Source: an uncultured Planctomycetota bacterium (GTDB lineage Bacteria; Planctomycetota; Phycisphaerae; SM23-33). Taken from it: a stretch of DNA of 44,320 nt. A program made the translations under genes and the position numbers. Below are positions 33,113-41,298 of this stretch, in pieces. The first letter of the stretch is position 1; every line of letters begins with the position of its first letter. Location of the stretch: contig CAITIS010000114.1 of NCBI GenBank assembly GCA_903892515.1, forward strand, positions 1-44,320. The letters are read 5' to 3'. The notes beneath the pieces were generated by a model, which saw only the letters and a list, made by a program, of their open reading frames with translations, did not search any database and had not been told where the DNA came from.

Positions 33113-36100
33113 ATGAGTGGATTCAAAACAAGAGCGTTCGTGGCGGCGAGTGTGCTGGGGCTGATGCTTCTGGCGTCAGCCAGTCAGGCCGGGCCAGGAG
33201 ATGCGTCTGCGACGCTCCCGGCGGCGGCGCAACGAGCGTCGGCCCCTGCATCGCCACCGGCATCGGGACCTGCCTCGCGCGTCGCCACAACGTCCGCCAG
33301 CGGGCCCAGCACGACCCGGCCGATGAACGCGACCAGCCAGCCATTGTCGGCGGCAGCGCCGGGCGGCGTGGCGGACGAGGTCTCGGTGGCGTTCCAGAAC
33401 GCACCCATCGAGCAGATATGCAAGTTCCTCAGCGACTGCAAGTGCAAGCCGGTCATTCCGCACGAGTCGATTCGCGGCAAGACGGTCACGGTCGTGAATC
33501 CGCGCAAGGTGCCGATGCGCGAGGCCTTGGTGATTATCGAGAGTGCGCTGCGTGACTCCGGCATCGTGCTGGAGGAATCCAAGAGCTACATCCGCGTCCT
33601 GCCTATCGCGTCGGTCAAGCAGATGGCCCTGAAGGTCGTGCCGGCCGATGCCTCCGTAGACAGCATCGAGGATGATGGCACGGTCGTGGACAAGGTGTTC
33701 CTCCTGAAACACTATGACGTGGGCAAGGTCCGCGACGTGCTCGCATCAATGATCTCCGGTTTCGGACGGATCGTGGCCGATCCAAACATTCGCACAATCG
33801 TCGTGACGGACTCGGTCGGCAATCTTCGGCGGATCGAAAAGGCCATCGCGGCCTTGGACGTGCCGGCGTCGGATCAATGCTGCACAGAGATCATCCAAAT
33901 CAAGCAGGGCGATGCGGCCGAGATTGCCTCGGTGCTCTCGGCGTTGCTGCGCGGCCTGGGTAAGGATGTCCGCGAAACCGGTGCTGCCGGCGCTGCAGCG
34001 GCCGGGGGCGGTCGCCCCGGCATGCCGGGCGGCGCGGGCATGCCGGGCGGTCAGGGCGGTCCTGGCGGCGGCGGGGGCATGCCCGGCGGCGGCCCCGGCG
34101 GCGGCGCGGGCGGGGGCGGAGCAGGCATGCCGGGCGGCCCAAGTGGTCCAGGCGGCCCGGGTGGTGGAGGAGGAATGCCGGGCGGAATGCCCGGTGGCGC
34201 GCCGGGAGCGCTCGTTCCAATGGCCGGCTCGGTCATTACCGTTGATATCAGCAAGCCCGCCATCGTGCTCGTGCCGGACGTGGGACGCAACCGCATCATC
34301 ATCGTGGCCCCGGCCGACGTGCACTTGCAGATCCGCGAGTGGGTCGTCCAACTCGATCAGCCCAGGAAGGTCGATGAGATTTTCGAGGTCATGTCCGTCG
34401 AGCATGCCGACCTGGAAGAGGTAGCCGGGCAAATCACCAAGATGATCGAGAATCTGCCGCAGGGCGAGCTGAAGCAAGGCGTGCGGGTGCTGCCGTTCGT
34501 GCAGGGACGAAAAATCCTCATCTTCGGCAGCCAGACGGGGCGGCAGATCGTCAAGGACCTGGTGCTTAGAATGGACCTGGCGAACTCGGCCAACCGCGTG
34601 ACCAAGGTCTTCGAACTGAAGAACTCCGACGCCGAGCAAGTCGCCAAGGACATCGACTCGCTGTATTCCAGCAAGTACCTCGCCTACGAAAGTTCCTACA
34701 GCAAGTCATGGGGCAACGATCCCAGCATCAAAGGGCGCATCAAGGTGACGGCCGATCCACGGCACAACACGGTCACCGTAATCACCGACGCTGTGACGAT
34801 GGAACGTGTCGAGAAGCTGATCATGGACGAGTGGGACCGCCCGATAGTAGCTGACGAGGTGGAGCCGAAGATATACACTCTGCGATGCGCCGACCCCGTG
34901 CAGGTAAAGGACATGCTGGAGGGCATGTTCAGCAAGAAGCAGAAGAACGTGTCGTTCTTCGACATGATGTTTGGCGGCGCGTCAAGTGGCGGTGGCGAGA
35001 GCACCACCCCCGTCGGCCGGCTGTTCGGGCAGTTCAGCTTCCAGACGTTGACGAATTCCAACCAGTTGGTCGTCACCACAAAGAATAAGGCCAATTACAC
35101 CGTTATCGACCGGATCATCGAGAGGCTCGATCAGCCGCAGGAGGCCGGGCTGCCGGTGGTTGTGGAACTCAAGCACGCCAACGCCGAGGACCTGGCCGAG
35201 CAGTTGAACGCGATGCTGTCCGAGCCCGGGACGCCGGCGTCCATCTTGCGGCAGCAACGCGGGCTGTCGGTCAGTTCGTACAGTCTCACCGCGACGCAGA
35301 CGCCCAACAACAACCAGCCGAACACCGGCGCGGCCAACTCCCAACAGACTGCCGCCTACAACCCGGCCGTCATGCCCTTCTGGTGGCAGAATGCCCGCCC
35401 CAAGGACACGGAAAAGCCCACCAGCAACCTCATCGGCAAGATTCGCATCGTGCCCATCAACCGCCGCAACGGCCTGATGATAATGGCCCCCGTGGCGTAC
35501 TTGCAGCCGATAACGAAGCTCATCGAAGACCTGGATCAGCCCGGCATGCAGGTCATGGTGCATGCATTCATCGTCGAGATCACGCACGACGACGTCACCA
35601 CGCTGGGCCTGCGTTTCGCCAGCGACCCGGCCTTGCTGGCCGACACCCGCCTGTCCGATCAATCCATCCGATTCTCCGTTTCCGGCGACACCAAAAACGA
35701 GTATCCAGGATTCTGGGGGCTGGGAAACGACGGCTCTTCGGTTCTCAAGAGCAACATCAACATTTACTTCCTGCTCCAGGCGTTGATGGAGAAGCTGAAG
35801 TTGCGGGTCTTGTATGAGCCCAAGATCTATACGTCCGACAACCAGGAAGCCGAGTTCTTTGACGGCCAGGAGGTCCCGTACGAGACGAGTTCGCAGACGT
35901 CTCCAGAGGCCACGTCGGTCTTCCGGCAGTACGAATACAAATCGGTCGGGACGCTGCTGCGCGTCCGGCCGCACATCACTCAGCAAGGCAACGTGGACCT
36001 GAAGATCAACCTGGAACTGTCCAACATCGCCCAGGGCACGAGCGTCGGAGGCAACTTCATCTTCGACCGTCGCGAGACCACCACGCACGTTATCCTGCAG

Positions 36101-36544
36101 GATGGACAGACCGTGCTGCTGTCTGGCATCGTGCGGCAGGAGGACTTTGACGATGTTCGCAAGTTCCCGCTGCTGGGCGACCTTCCGGGCATCGGCGTGC
36201 TTTTCCGCACGGTCGACAAGGCCAAGAGAAACCGCGAACTGGTCGCGTTTATCACGCCGCACGTGATCCGAAGTGCTGCCCAGTCCGCCGAACGCATGAA
36301 GCCCGACGTGGAATCGTTGGAGAAACTACGGCAGGAGATGGGCACGACAACGTTTGGCAACCGTAGCGTCACCAGCCAGCCCACCAGCCAGCCGGCAGGG
36401 GAGGAGAACGAGCGCCCCGACTTGCCGCCGGCAGAAAAGCCTTCGCGCGAGACGCCCAAGGCGCCGGAGCCCACGCCAGCGCCGGACGATGACGGCCTTA
36501 CAGGTGCTTTTCACGCCGGCCGATCTGCACAGGTGAAGCCGTGA
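33113..36544 (+). CDS. gspD: Type II secretion secretin GspD
   Basis: This 1143-residue outer-membrane secretin is longer than typical GspD (650-750). A signal peptide ends near ASASQA (residue 26), followed by an Ala/Pro/Ser-rich linker. Periplasmic N0-N3-type repeats follow (VLLKHYDVGKVRDVLASMI, TKVFELKNSDAEQVAKDI, VVELKHANAEDLAEQLNAML), with more copies than usual. A Gly/Met/Pro-rich insertion occupies about 297-365. The secretin core near the end has VPYETSSQ, YKSVGTLLRVRPHI, VLLSGIVRQEDFDDVRKFPLLGDLPGIGVLF and LVAFITPHVI. The last 80 residues are a polar tail. The 3' end overlaps a lipoprotein gene by GTGA, a candidate for a secretin-associated factor. Confidence 0.95.
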   Translation: MSGFKTRAFVAASVLGLMLLASASQAGPGDASATLPAAAQRASAPASPPASGPASRVATTSASGPSTTRPMNATSQPLSAAAPGGVADEVSVAFQNAPIEQICKFLSDCKCKPVIPHESIRGKTVTVVNPRKVPMREALVIIESALRDSGIVLEESKSYIRVLPIASVKQMALKVVPADASVDSIEDDGTVVDKVFLLKHYDVGKVRDVLASMISGFGRIVADPNIRTIVVTDSVGNLRRIEKAIAALDVPASDQCCTEIIQIKQGDAAEIASVLSALLRGLGKDVRETGAAGAAAAGGGRPGMPGGAGMPGGQGGPGGGGGMPGGGPGGGAGGGGAGMPGGPSGPGGPGGGGGMPGGMPGGAPGALVPMAGSVITVDISKPAIVLVPDVGRNRIIIVAPADVHLQIREWVVQLDQPRKVDEIFEVMSVEHADLEEVAGQITKMIENLPQGELKQGVRVLPFVQGRKILIFGSQTGRQIVKDLVLRMDLANSANRVTKVFELKNSDAEQVAKDIDSLYSSKYLAYESSYSKSWGNDPSIKGRIKVTADPRHNTVTVITDAVTMERVEKLIMDEWDRPIVADEVEPKIYTLRCADPVQVKDMLEGMFSKKQKNVSFFDMMFGGASSGGGESTTPVGRLFGQFSFQTLTNSNQLVVTTKNKANYTVIDRIIERLDQPQEAGLPVVVELKHANAEDLAEQLNAMLSEPGTPASILRQQRGLSVSSYSLTATQTPNNNQPNTGAANSQQTAAYNPAVMPFWWQNARPKDTEKPTSNLIGKIRIVPINRRNGLMIMAPVAYLQPITKLIEDLDQPGMQVMVHAFIVEITHDDVTTLGLRFASDPALLADTRLSDQSIRFSVSGDTKNEYPGFWGLGNDGSSVLKSNINIYFLLQALMEKLKLRVLYEPKIYTSDNQEAEFFDGQEVPYETSSQTSPEATSVFRQYEYKSVGTLLRVRPHITQQGNVDLKINLELSNIAQGTSVGGNFIFDRRETTTHVILQDGQTVLLSGIVRQEDFDDVRKFPLLGDLPGIGVLFRTVDKAKRNRELVAFITPHVIRSAAQSAERMKPDVESLEKLRQEMGTTTFGNRSVTSQPTSQPAGEENERPDLPPAEKPSRETPKAPEPTPAPDDDGLTGAFHAGRSAQVKP

Positions 36545-37671
36545 GCGGCAAGCTTTCAGCAGTCGTTCCGGCGGTCATGGCGGTCGCGTTTCTCGCGATC
36601 TCCTGCGCTCCGCCGCCGAGTCCGACGGGCAGGTCCGTGGCCCCCACCAGCCTGCCTGCTGGCCAGACTCATGTTCAGGTCAGCCTCGAGCCGCTGGGCA
36701 TTCTCCCCAATAGCGGCCTGCAACTGCCGTCCATTTCCCCCGACGGCCAGTGGGTCGCCTATCTTCAGGTCGCCGCCGGCCAAGCGGTCTACTCCGACGC
36801 GCTTGCTTCAGGCGCCGGGCTTGAGAATGTCAGCCTCTTCATCCGGCCAACGAAGCGCAACGCAAGGTCGGTTCCAGTCTGCCTCTCCGGGGCGGCTTGG
36901 CCGGCTTGGTTTGGCGACGGACGGCGGCTCGCATTTGTGCGCTGGGACGGCAAGCGGCCGCAGGTTGGCATCCATGATCTTGCCACCGGCCAAACCCGGT
37001 ATATCTCCACGAACCTCAAGAGTGTCATGATGCTCTCCGTTTCGCCTTCGGGGGGGCGGATCGCGTTGGCTGGCTTGGGCGGGGCTGCGGGCGACGCCTG
37101 GCGGATCTGGCTGTTGGATGTGGAGAAGTCGCAGTTGGAGCTCGTCGCTCCAGAGACCCCATCAGCCGCGTGGCAGCTCTGGCCACAGTGGGAAACGGAA
37201 GACTCGCTCATGTATCTGAGTTTCGGCCAAGGCAAGGCCCGGTTTGTCAGGCGCTCGGGCGGCAACATGACGCCATCTCGAACGTGGGACGCCAATGCCC
37301 CAGCCGATCCGGCCGATGCCTTCCAAGTCCTGGCTGGCATTGTCCGCCAGTTCTCCCCGGATGGCCGGCGGCTGGCCTGGTTTGACATGCTGAGCGATTC
37401 CGTGGTGCTGACGGATTTGTCCGATCGGCCGTCGCGCCGGTTGGGCGACGGCACGCGGGCCGGCTGTTGGATGGGCAATGACAGCTTCGTGGCCGCGGGC
37501 GAGAAGGAATTGCGTCTGTTCGGTTTGGACGGTCACCCGCCGGTCCGGCTTATGCGCGGCTCGTGGCTGCCGCTGTGGGCCAGCATGGCGAGCCACGAAG
37601 TACTGGCCTGCATGCGCGGCAAGGACCTATTGTCTTTCGAACTTGTCCGCCTTCGCGTGCAGGTGCAGTAA
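36541..37671 (+). CDS. Lipoprotein with TolB/PD40-type beta-propeller
   Basis: This 376-residue protein starts with GTG overlapping the gspD stop. A signal peptide (AVVPAVMAVAFLAIS) leads to Cys22 in a lipobox-like AISC, so it is probably a lipoprotein. The body has WD40-like PD40/TolB propeller repeats: PSISPDGQWVAYLQV, AWFGDGRRLAFVRWDG, LSVSPSGGRIALAGLGG, and QFSPDGRRLAWFDM. Such propellers bind proteins or peptidoglycan-associated partners. Translational coupling to the secretin suggests a role in T2SS assembly or secretin localisation, but the sequence shows no direct proof. No standard gsp name fits; pilotins are much smaller. Confidence 0.8.
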   Translation: MSGKLSAVVPAVMAVAFLAISCAPPPSPTGRSVAPTSLPAGQTHVQVSLEPLGILPNSGLQLPSISPDGQWVAYLQVAAGQAVYSDALASGAGLENVSLFIRPTKRNARSVPVCLSGAAWPAWFGDGRRLAFVRWDGKRPQVGIHDLATGQTRYISTNLKSVMMLSVSPSGGRIALAGLGGAAGDAWRIWLLDVEKSQLELVAPETPSAAWQLWPQWETEDSLMYLSFGQGKARFVRRSGGNMTPSRTWDANAPADPADAFQVLAGIVRQFSPDGRRLAWFDMLSDSVVLTDLSDRPSRRLGDGTRAGCWMGNDSFVAAGEKELRLFGLDGHPPVRLMRGSWLPLWASMASHEVLACMRGKDLLSFELVRLRVQVQ

Positions 37672-37789
37672 CATTGCGCCTCATCCTGACCTTCGGCCGC
37701 CGCCATGTGCCAGTGACTGTCGGCCGGGCAAACTTCCCACGAATCAACGAATCATCGCCCTAGAGCAGGTTAAGTTTGCCTGGCTACAG

Positions 37790-37836
37790 GCGGCACAGCC
37801 TTTCAGGCTGTGCCGCACAGGCCGGAAAGCCTGTGC
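37790..37836. repeat. Paired REP-like hairpins between convergent genes
   Basis: Two overlapping perfect inverted repeats sit between convergent genes. The first has 11-base arms at 37790-37800 and 37806-37816 around a 5-base loop (TTTCA). The second has 8-base arms at 37815-37822 and 37829-37836 around CGGAAA. They share two bases, so the two hairpins compete. There is no T-run. They may act as a bidirectional transcription end or be copies of a mobile REP-type element; a related core (CACAGCC...GGCTGTG) also occurs in nfnB at 40851. Confidence 0.75.
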
Positions 37837-37872
37837 CACCCGAGGCGTGTACACACGCACATCTAAACCGTT

Positions 37873-39687
37873 CTAACGAACTCGCTCCATGATTCCGGCC
37901 TCGACGCAGGCATCGAAGTAGGGTTGCAGCGGCGCACGTTCGCCGGGGCCGAACTCAGCCCGGGCCAGGCGTTCGATGGCATCAACGCTGCGCTGGCCGT
38001 CGGTCCAGTACGAGACGCACGAATACCACCCTCCCCAGCGCGAGAAATCCTCAGGTCGGTGCGCTTCGGGCACGCCTTCGAGCGTGTAGTTGCCGAAGGC
38101 CTTGCGGCGATACACCGGCCCGGTCGCCGGCAGGCTTGGCAGGGGCGGCTCGCCCTCGGCCGAGAATACATCCGCGGCGCTCTTGTAGATGCCTTCGGGC
38201 ACGCCGAAGCGTCTGAGATCGCGCAGGCACTGCCCGGCAGCGTGGCGCCTGAGCCGGGCGGCATCGTCGTCACCGGCGCGGGCGAGGTTGCGCGTCAGCC
38301 AGTCCGCCGCCGGGGCGACGAAATCGCCCGCCAGCCGCTGCAAGTCGGCCATGATGTACGCCCACGCCGCCGCCACGATGGTACTGCGCTTCAGACCGTC
38401 GGGCAGGATGGTCGCGGGCGTGTCCTGGTTGGTGTGATAGCCCAGAATGATCTGGCCGCTGCCGAACAGGCTCGAAGGCACGTTGCTCAGCGGTTCGGCG
38501 ATCATGTCGTCGGCCGTGGGCACCGCGTGAGATTGCTTAACCAAGTACGTCCCGCCGGCCTGACGCTGCATCTCAGCGGCGAGCAGCCCCGCCAGGGCCC
38601 AGTTGAAGCCCGGATTGCTCAGCGGCCCGAACTTCAGCGCGATCTTCCAATCCGCCAGGGCCTGCATTACCGGCCCGTCGGCGTACAGGCCAGCCAACGC
38701 CTTCTTACGCAGGTCGTCGCGCACGGTCGCAAAGGCCATTGTGCCCAGGCATTCGGGGGCGCTGAACATGCGGATGGAGTGGCGGGGTCGCGGCAGCTGC
38801 CCCGCCTGAATGAGCTTCTCCAGCATGATGAGCACCTCGGCCATCATGGTCACGCCGCTGCAATTGTCCGTTGCGCCCTGCTCGGAGTCGTGAGCATACA
38901 ACCATATTTCTCGGGATGGATCCTGGCCAGGCAACACGCCGGTAGGGCACTGGCCTGCGCCGCTGTAGATGCGGGCGTCACACCAGCCGGACAGGCGCAG
39001 GTCGGGATTGGCGGCGAGGCGTTTCCGCAGCAGTTTGCCTGCGCGGGGCGAAATCACAAAGCCGGTCATCACCGTATCGTGGGCGTGCAGGTACCAGCCT
39101 TCGCCGGTGGGGCTGTCGGACCATGTGTTGCACCACTTGACGGCATTCTCGTCGATTCCCGGAAGCGTGCCGATCCAGTCGCTCACGATCGCCAGCGGCT
39201 TGCAACCGGCCTTCATAAGCTTGCGCTTGGCTGGGTGCGGTGGGCCGGCGGTCAGAACGAACTTGTCCGCCACTTGCTCAGGTGTCGGGCTTTCGATTTT
39301 GTCCAGGTCGATCACGCCGCCCATGGCCGGGTGCTTTTCGCTGGCCAGCGGGCCGCAGAAGATCACGACCGTTGTCGGCGATTCAGCCCGGCTGCCGAGC
39401 AGTTCGCCCGTGTCCTGAATACCCAGCATCGCGTCGTTACAGTCCCAGGCGACGTGGCTGATCCAGTCCTGGAAACGCGTCTTGCCGTCGGCAGGGTACT
39501 CGACCAGTTCGGCGTTGGGGATGCCGCCGCGTTTCAACGCATCGACGACCAGTTCCGCCGCCTTGCGCTGCCGCGGCGTGTCGAACCACCGCTCTTGTGC
39601 ATACGTGGCTTCAACGAGGTCCATGTGCCGCTCGGCGTTGTACGCGCCGGCGAGAAGGTCGAACAGCGACTGAACGGAATTAAGCAT
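37873..39687 (-). CDS. M28/DUF4910-like zinc aminopeptidase
   Basis: This 604-residue protein resembles M28-type metallopeptidases of the DUF4910 (aminopeptidase-like) group. Likely metal ligands are visible in YAHDSEQGATDNCSG (His266, Asp267 and Asp274-Asn275 region), SAPECLG (Glu312) and GYHTNQD (His418). A protease-associated-like insert precedes the catalytic part, and the C-terminal region ends with a winged-helix-like segment (about 540-604). There is no signal peptide, so it should be cytoplasmic. ATG 39687 is chosen because AGGAGG lies 5 bases upstream; a longer frame upstream lacks a good ribosome binding site. It is separate from the NfnAB genes, 117 bases away on the same strand. 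Confidence 0.78.
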   Translation of the reverse strand: MLNSVQSLFDLLAGAYNAERHMDLVEATYAQERWFDTPRQRKAAELVVDALKRGGIPNAELVEYPADGKTRFQDWISHVAWDCNDAMLGIQDTGELLGSRAESPTTVVIFCGPLASEKHPAMGGVIDLDKIESPTPEQVADKFVLTAGPPHPAKRKLMKAGCKPLAIVSDWIGTLPGIDENAVKWCNTWSDSPTGEGWYLHAHDTVMTGFVISPRAGKLLRKRLAANPDLRLSGWCDARIYSGAGQCPTGVLPGQDPSREIWLYAHDSEQGATDNCSGVTMMAEVLIMLEKLIQAGQLPRPRHSIRMFSAPECLGTMAFATVRDDLRKKALAGLYADGPVMQALADWKIALKFGPLSNPGFNWALAGLLAAEMQRQAGGTYLVKQSHAVPTADDMIAEPLSNVPSSLFGSGQIILGYHTNQDTPATILPDGLKRSTIVAAAWAYIMADLQRLAGDFVAPAADWLTRNLARAGDDDAARLRRHAAGQCLRDLRRFGVPEGIYKSAADVFSAEGEPPLPSLPATGPVYRRKAFGNYTLEGVPEAHRPEDFSRWGGWYSCVSYWTDGQRSVDAIERLARAEFGPGERAPLQPYFDACVEAGIMERVR

Positions 39688-39790
39688 TGTTGCCTCCTTG
39701 CTGGCATTGCTCGCAATAAGTTGCGCGTCCTGCAAACGTGGTTGCTCGCAAGCTCGCAAACCACGGCACCATGGCTTTCGTGACTCTGCT

Positions 39791-39818
39791 CTACGCCCTA
39801 CGCCCTACGCCCTACGCC
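39791..39818. repeat. 7-bp tandem repeat (CTACGCC)x4 overlapping the nfnB stop
   Basis: Four perfect copies of CTACGCC (GGCGTAG on the coding strand) occupy 39791-39818. The third copy contains the nfnB stop codon (39805-39807), and the last codons of the protein, for Gly-Arg-Arg-Ala, come from the repeat. As the unit is not a multiple of three, gain or loss of a copy changes the reading frame near the end. Confidence 0.9.
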
Positions 39819-41298
39819 CTTTGGTTTTCAGGTACTTATCAATATTGGCGGCTGCGACCTTGCCGTCGCCCATGGCCAGGATCACGGTGGCCGAGCCGCG
39901 GACAATGTCGCCGCCGGCATACACACCTGGTATCGAGGTCTGGCCGGTGGCGTCGGCTTCGATGTAGCCCCACTTGTTTACCTTCAACTCCGGGGCCGTT
40001 GCCGTCAGCAGCGGGTTGGCTCGCGTGCCGACCGCCACCACGACCACATCGCACTCGACCACGTGCTCGCTGCCTTCAATGGGCACCGGCCGGCGTCGGC
40101 CGGAAGCGTCGGGCTCGCCCAAGGCCATCTTCTGCATGCTGATGCCCTTGACCCAGCCATCATCGCTGCCGAGCACCTCCAGCGGCGCCTCCAGCAGGTG
40201 GAACTCCACGCCTTCTTCCTTGGCGTGCTTGATCTCTTCGACGCGGGCGGGCATCTCATCCTCGGTGCGGCGGTAGAAAATCATGGCGTGCTCCGCCCCC
40301 AGCCGCCTGGCGGTGCGGACGCTGTCCATGGCCACGTTGCCGCCGCCGATGACCACCACGTTCTTGCCGCGGATGATCGGCGTGCGCCCCGGGCCGCTGA
40401 TGTACGCACCCATCAGGTTGACACGCGTCAGGAATTCATTGGCTGAGTACACGCCGTTTAAGTTCTCGCCCGGCACGTTCATGAAGACCGGCAGGCCCGC
40501 ACCGTTGGCGATAAAGCAGGCGTCGAATTCGCGCAGGATCTCCGGCAGCGTGATGGTCTTGCCCACGATCACATTGCACTCGATCTTCACGCCCAGTTGC
40601 TCAAGCTGGCGAATCTCGGCATCGACGATCCGCTTGGGCAGGCGAAATTCCGGAATGCCGTACCGCAGCACGCCGCCGGGGGCATGCAAGGCCTCAAAGA
40701 TCGTGACGTCATGGCCCATGCGGGCCAACTCGCCCGCTGCCGTCAGGCCGCCAGGACCAGCCCCGACCACCAGCACGTGAAAGCCTGTCGGCGCGGGCTT
40801 GCTAGCGTGGCTGCTGGACGCCGCAGCCACGGCACCCATTGTCTTGGTAGCACAGCCGCCCTCGGCTGTGGATTTCGTGGCATCTGCCTCATGTTGCATC
40901 GCCCAATCGGCCACGAATCGTTCCAGGTAGCCGACCGCCACCGGCTCGCTTTTTACGCCGCGCACGCACTTGGACTCGCACTGGACCTCTTGCGGGCAGA
41001 CCCGGCCACACACTGCCGGCAGGGCGTTGGTTTGCTTCAAGATCGCAGCGGCCGAGGCGAAGTCGCCCTCGGCCACTTTGTTGAGAAACTCGGGGATCCG
41101 CACGTTCACCGGGCAGCCTTGGATGCAAACGGGATTCTTGCACTGCAAGCAGCGCTGGGCCTCGCGGATGGCGACGGCCTCTTCGAGCCCCAGGTTCACC
41201 TCGGTGAAATTCCGCGCCCGCTCCATGGCTTCTTGCTCGGGCATGTGTACGCGGCCAATGGCCAGGCGTTCCTTGGGCGTCAACGAATTGCTGGCCAT
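39805..41298 (-). CDS. nfnB: NfnB/GltA-type NADPH:ferredoxin oxidoreductase large subunit
   Basis: This 497-residue protein is the FAD/iron-sulfur large subunit of the NfnAB family (also annotated GltA, SudA or glutamate synthase small subunit). Residues 50-62 and 97-111 hold the two [4Fe-4S] cysteine groups (CLQCKNPVCIQGC, CGRVCPQEVQCESKC). The FAD Rossmann VVGAGPGGLTAAGELARMG is at 177-195, and the NADPH Rossmann is IRGKNVVVIGGGNVAMDSVR. The end, GVYAGGDIVRGSATVILAMG, is typical. In NfnAB this subunit bifurcates electrons between NADPH, NAD+ and ferredoxin. The start codon overlaps the nfnA stop by one base and has AAGGAG upstream. A linker of about 35 residues (134-171) is longer than usual and includes a REP-like palindrome. 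Confidence 0.92.
   Translation of the reverse strand: MASNSLTPKERLAIGRVHMPEQEAMERARNFTEVNLGLEEAVAIREAQRCLQCKNPVCIQGCPVNVRIPEFLNKVAEGDFASAAAILKQTNALPAVCGRVCPQEVQCESKCVRGVKSEPVAVGYLERFVADWAMQHEADATKSTAEGGCATKTMGAVAAASSSHASKPAPTGFHVLVVGAGPGGLTAAGELARMGHDVTIFEALHAPGGVLRYGIPEFRLPKRIVDAEIRQLEQLGVKIECNVIVGKTITLPEILREFDACFIANGAGLPVFMNVPGENLNGVYSANEFLTRVNLMGAYISGPGRTPIIRGKNVVVIGGGNVAMDSVRTARRLGAEHAMIFYRRTEDEMPARVEEIKHAKEEGVEFHLLEAPLEVLGSDDGWVKGISMQKMALGEPDASGRRRPVPIEGSEHVVECDVVVVAVGTRANPLLTATAPELKVNKWGYIEADATGQTSIPGVYAGGDIVRGSATVILAMGDGKVAAANIDKYLKTKGRRA
40851..40870. repeat. REP-like palindrome inside nfnB
   Basis: A perfect 8-base inverted repeat (CACAGCCG, loop CCCT, CGGCTGTG) lies inside the nfnB coding sequence and encodes the linker between the ferredoxin and FAD domains (about residues 143-150). 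Its core matches the hairpin arms at 37790-37816. Confidence 0.8.
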
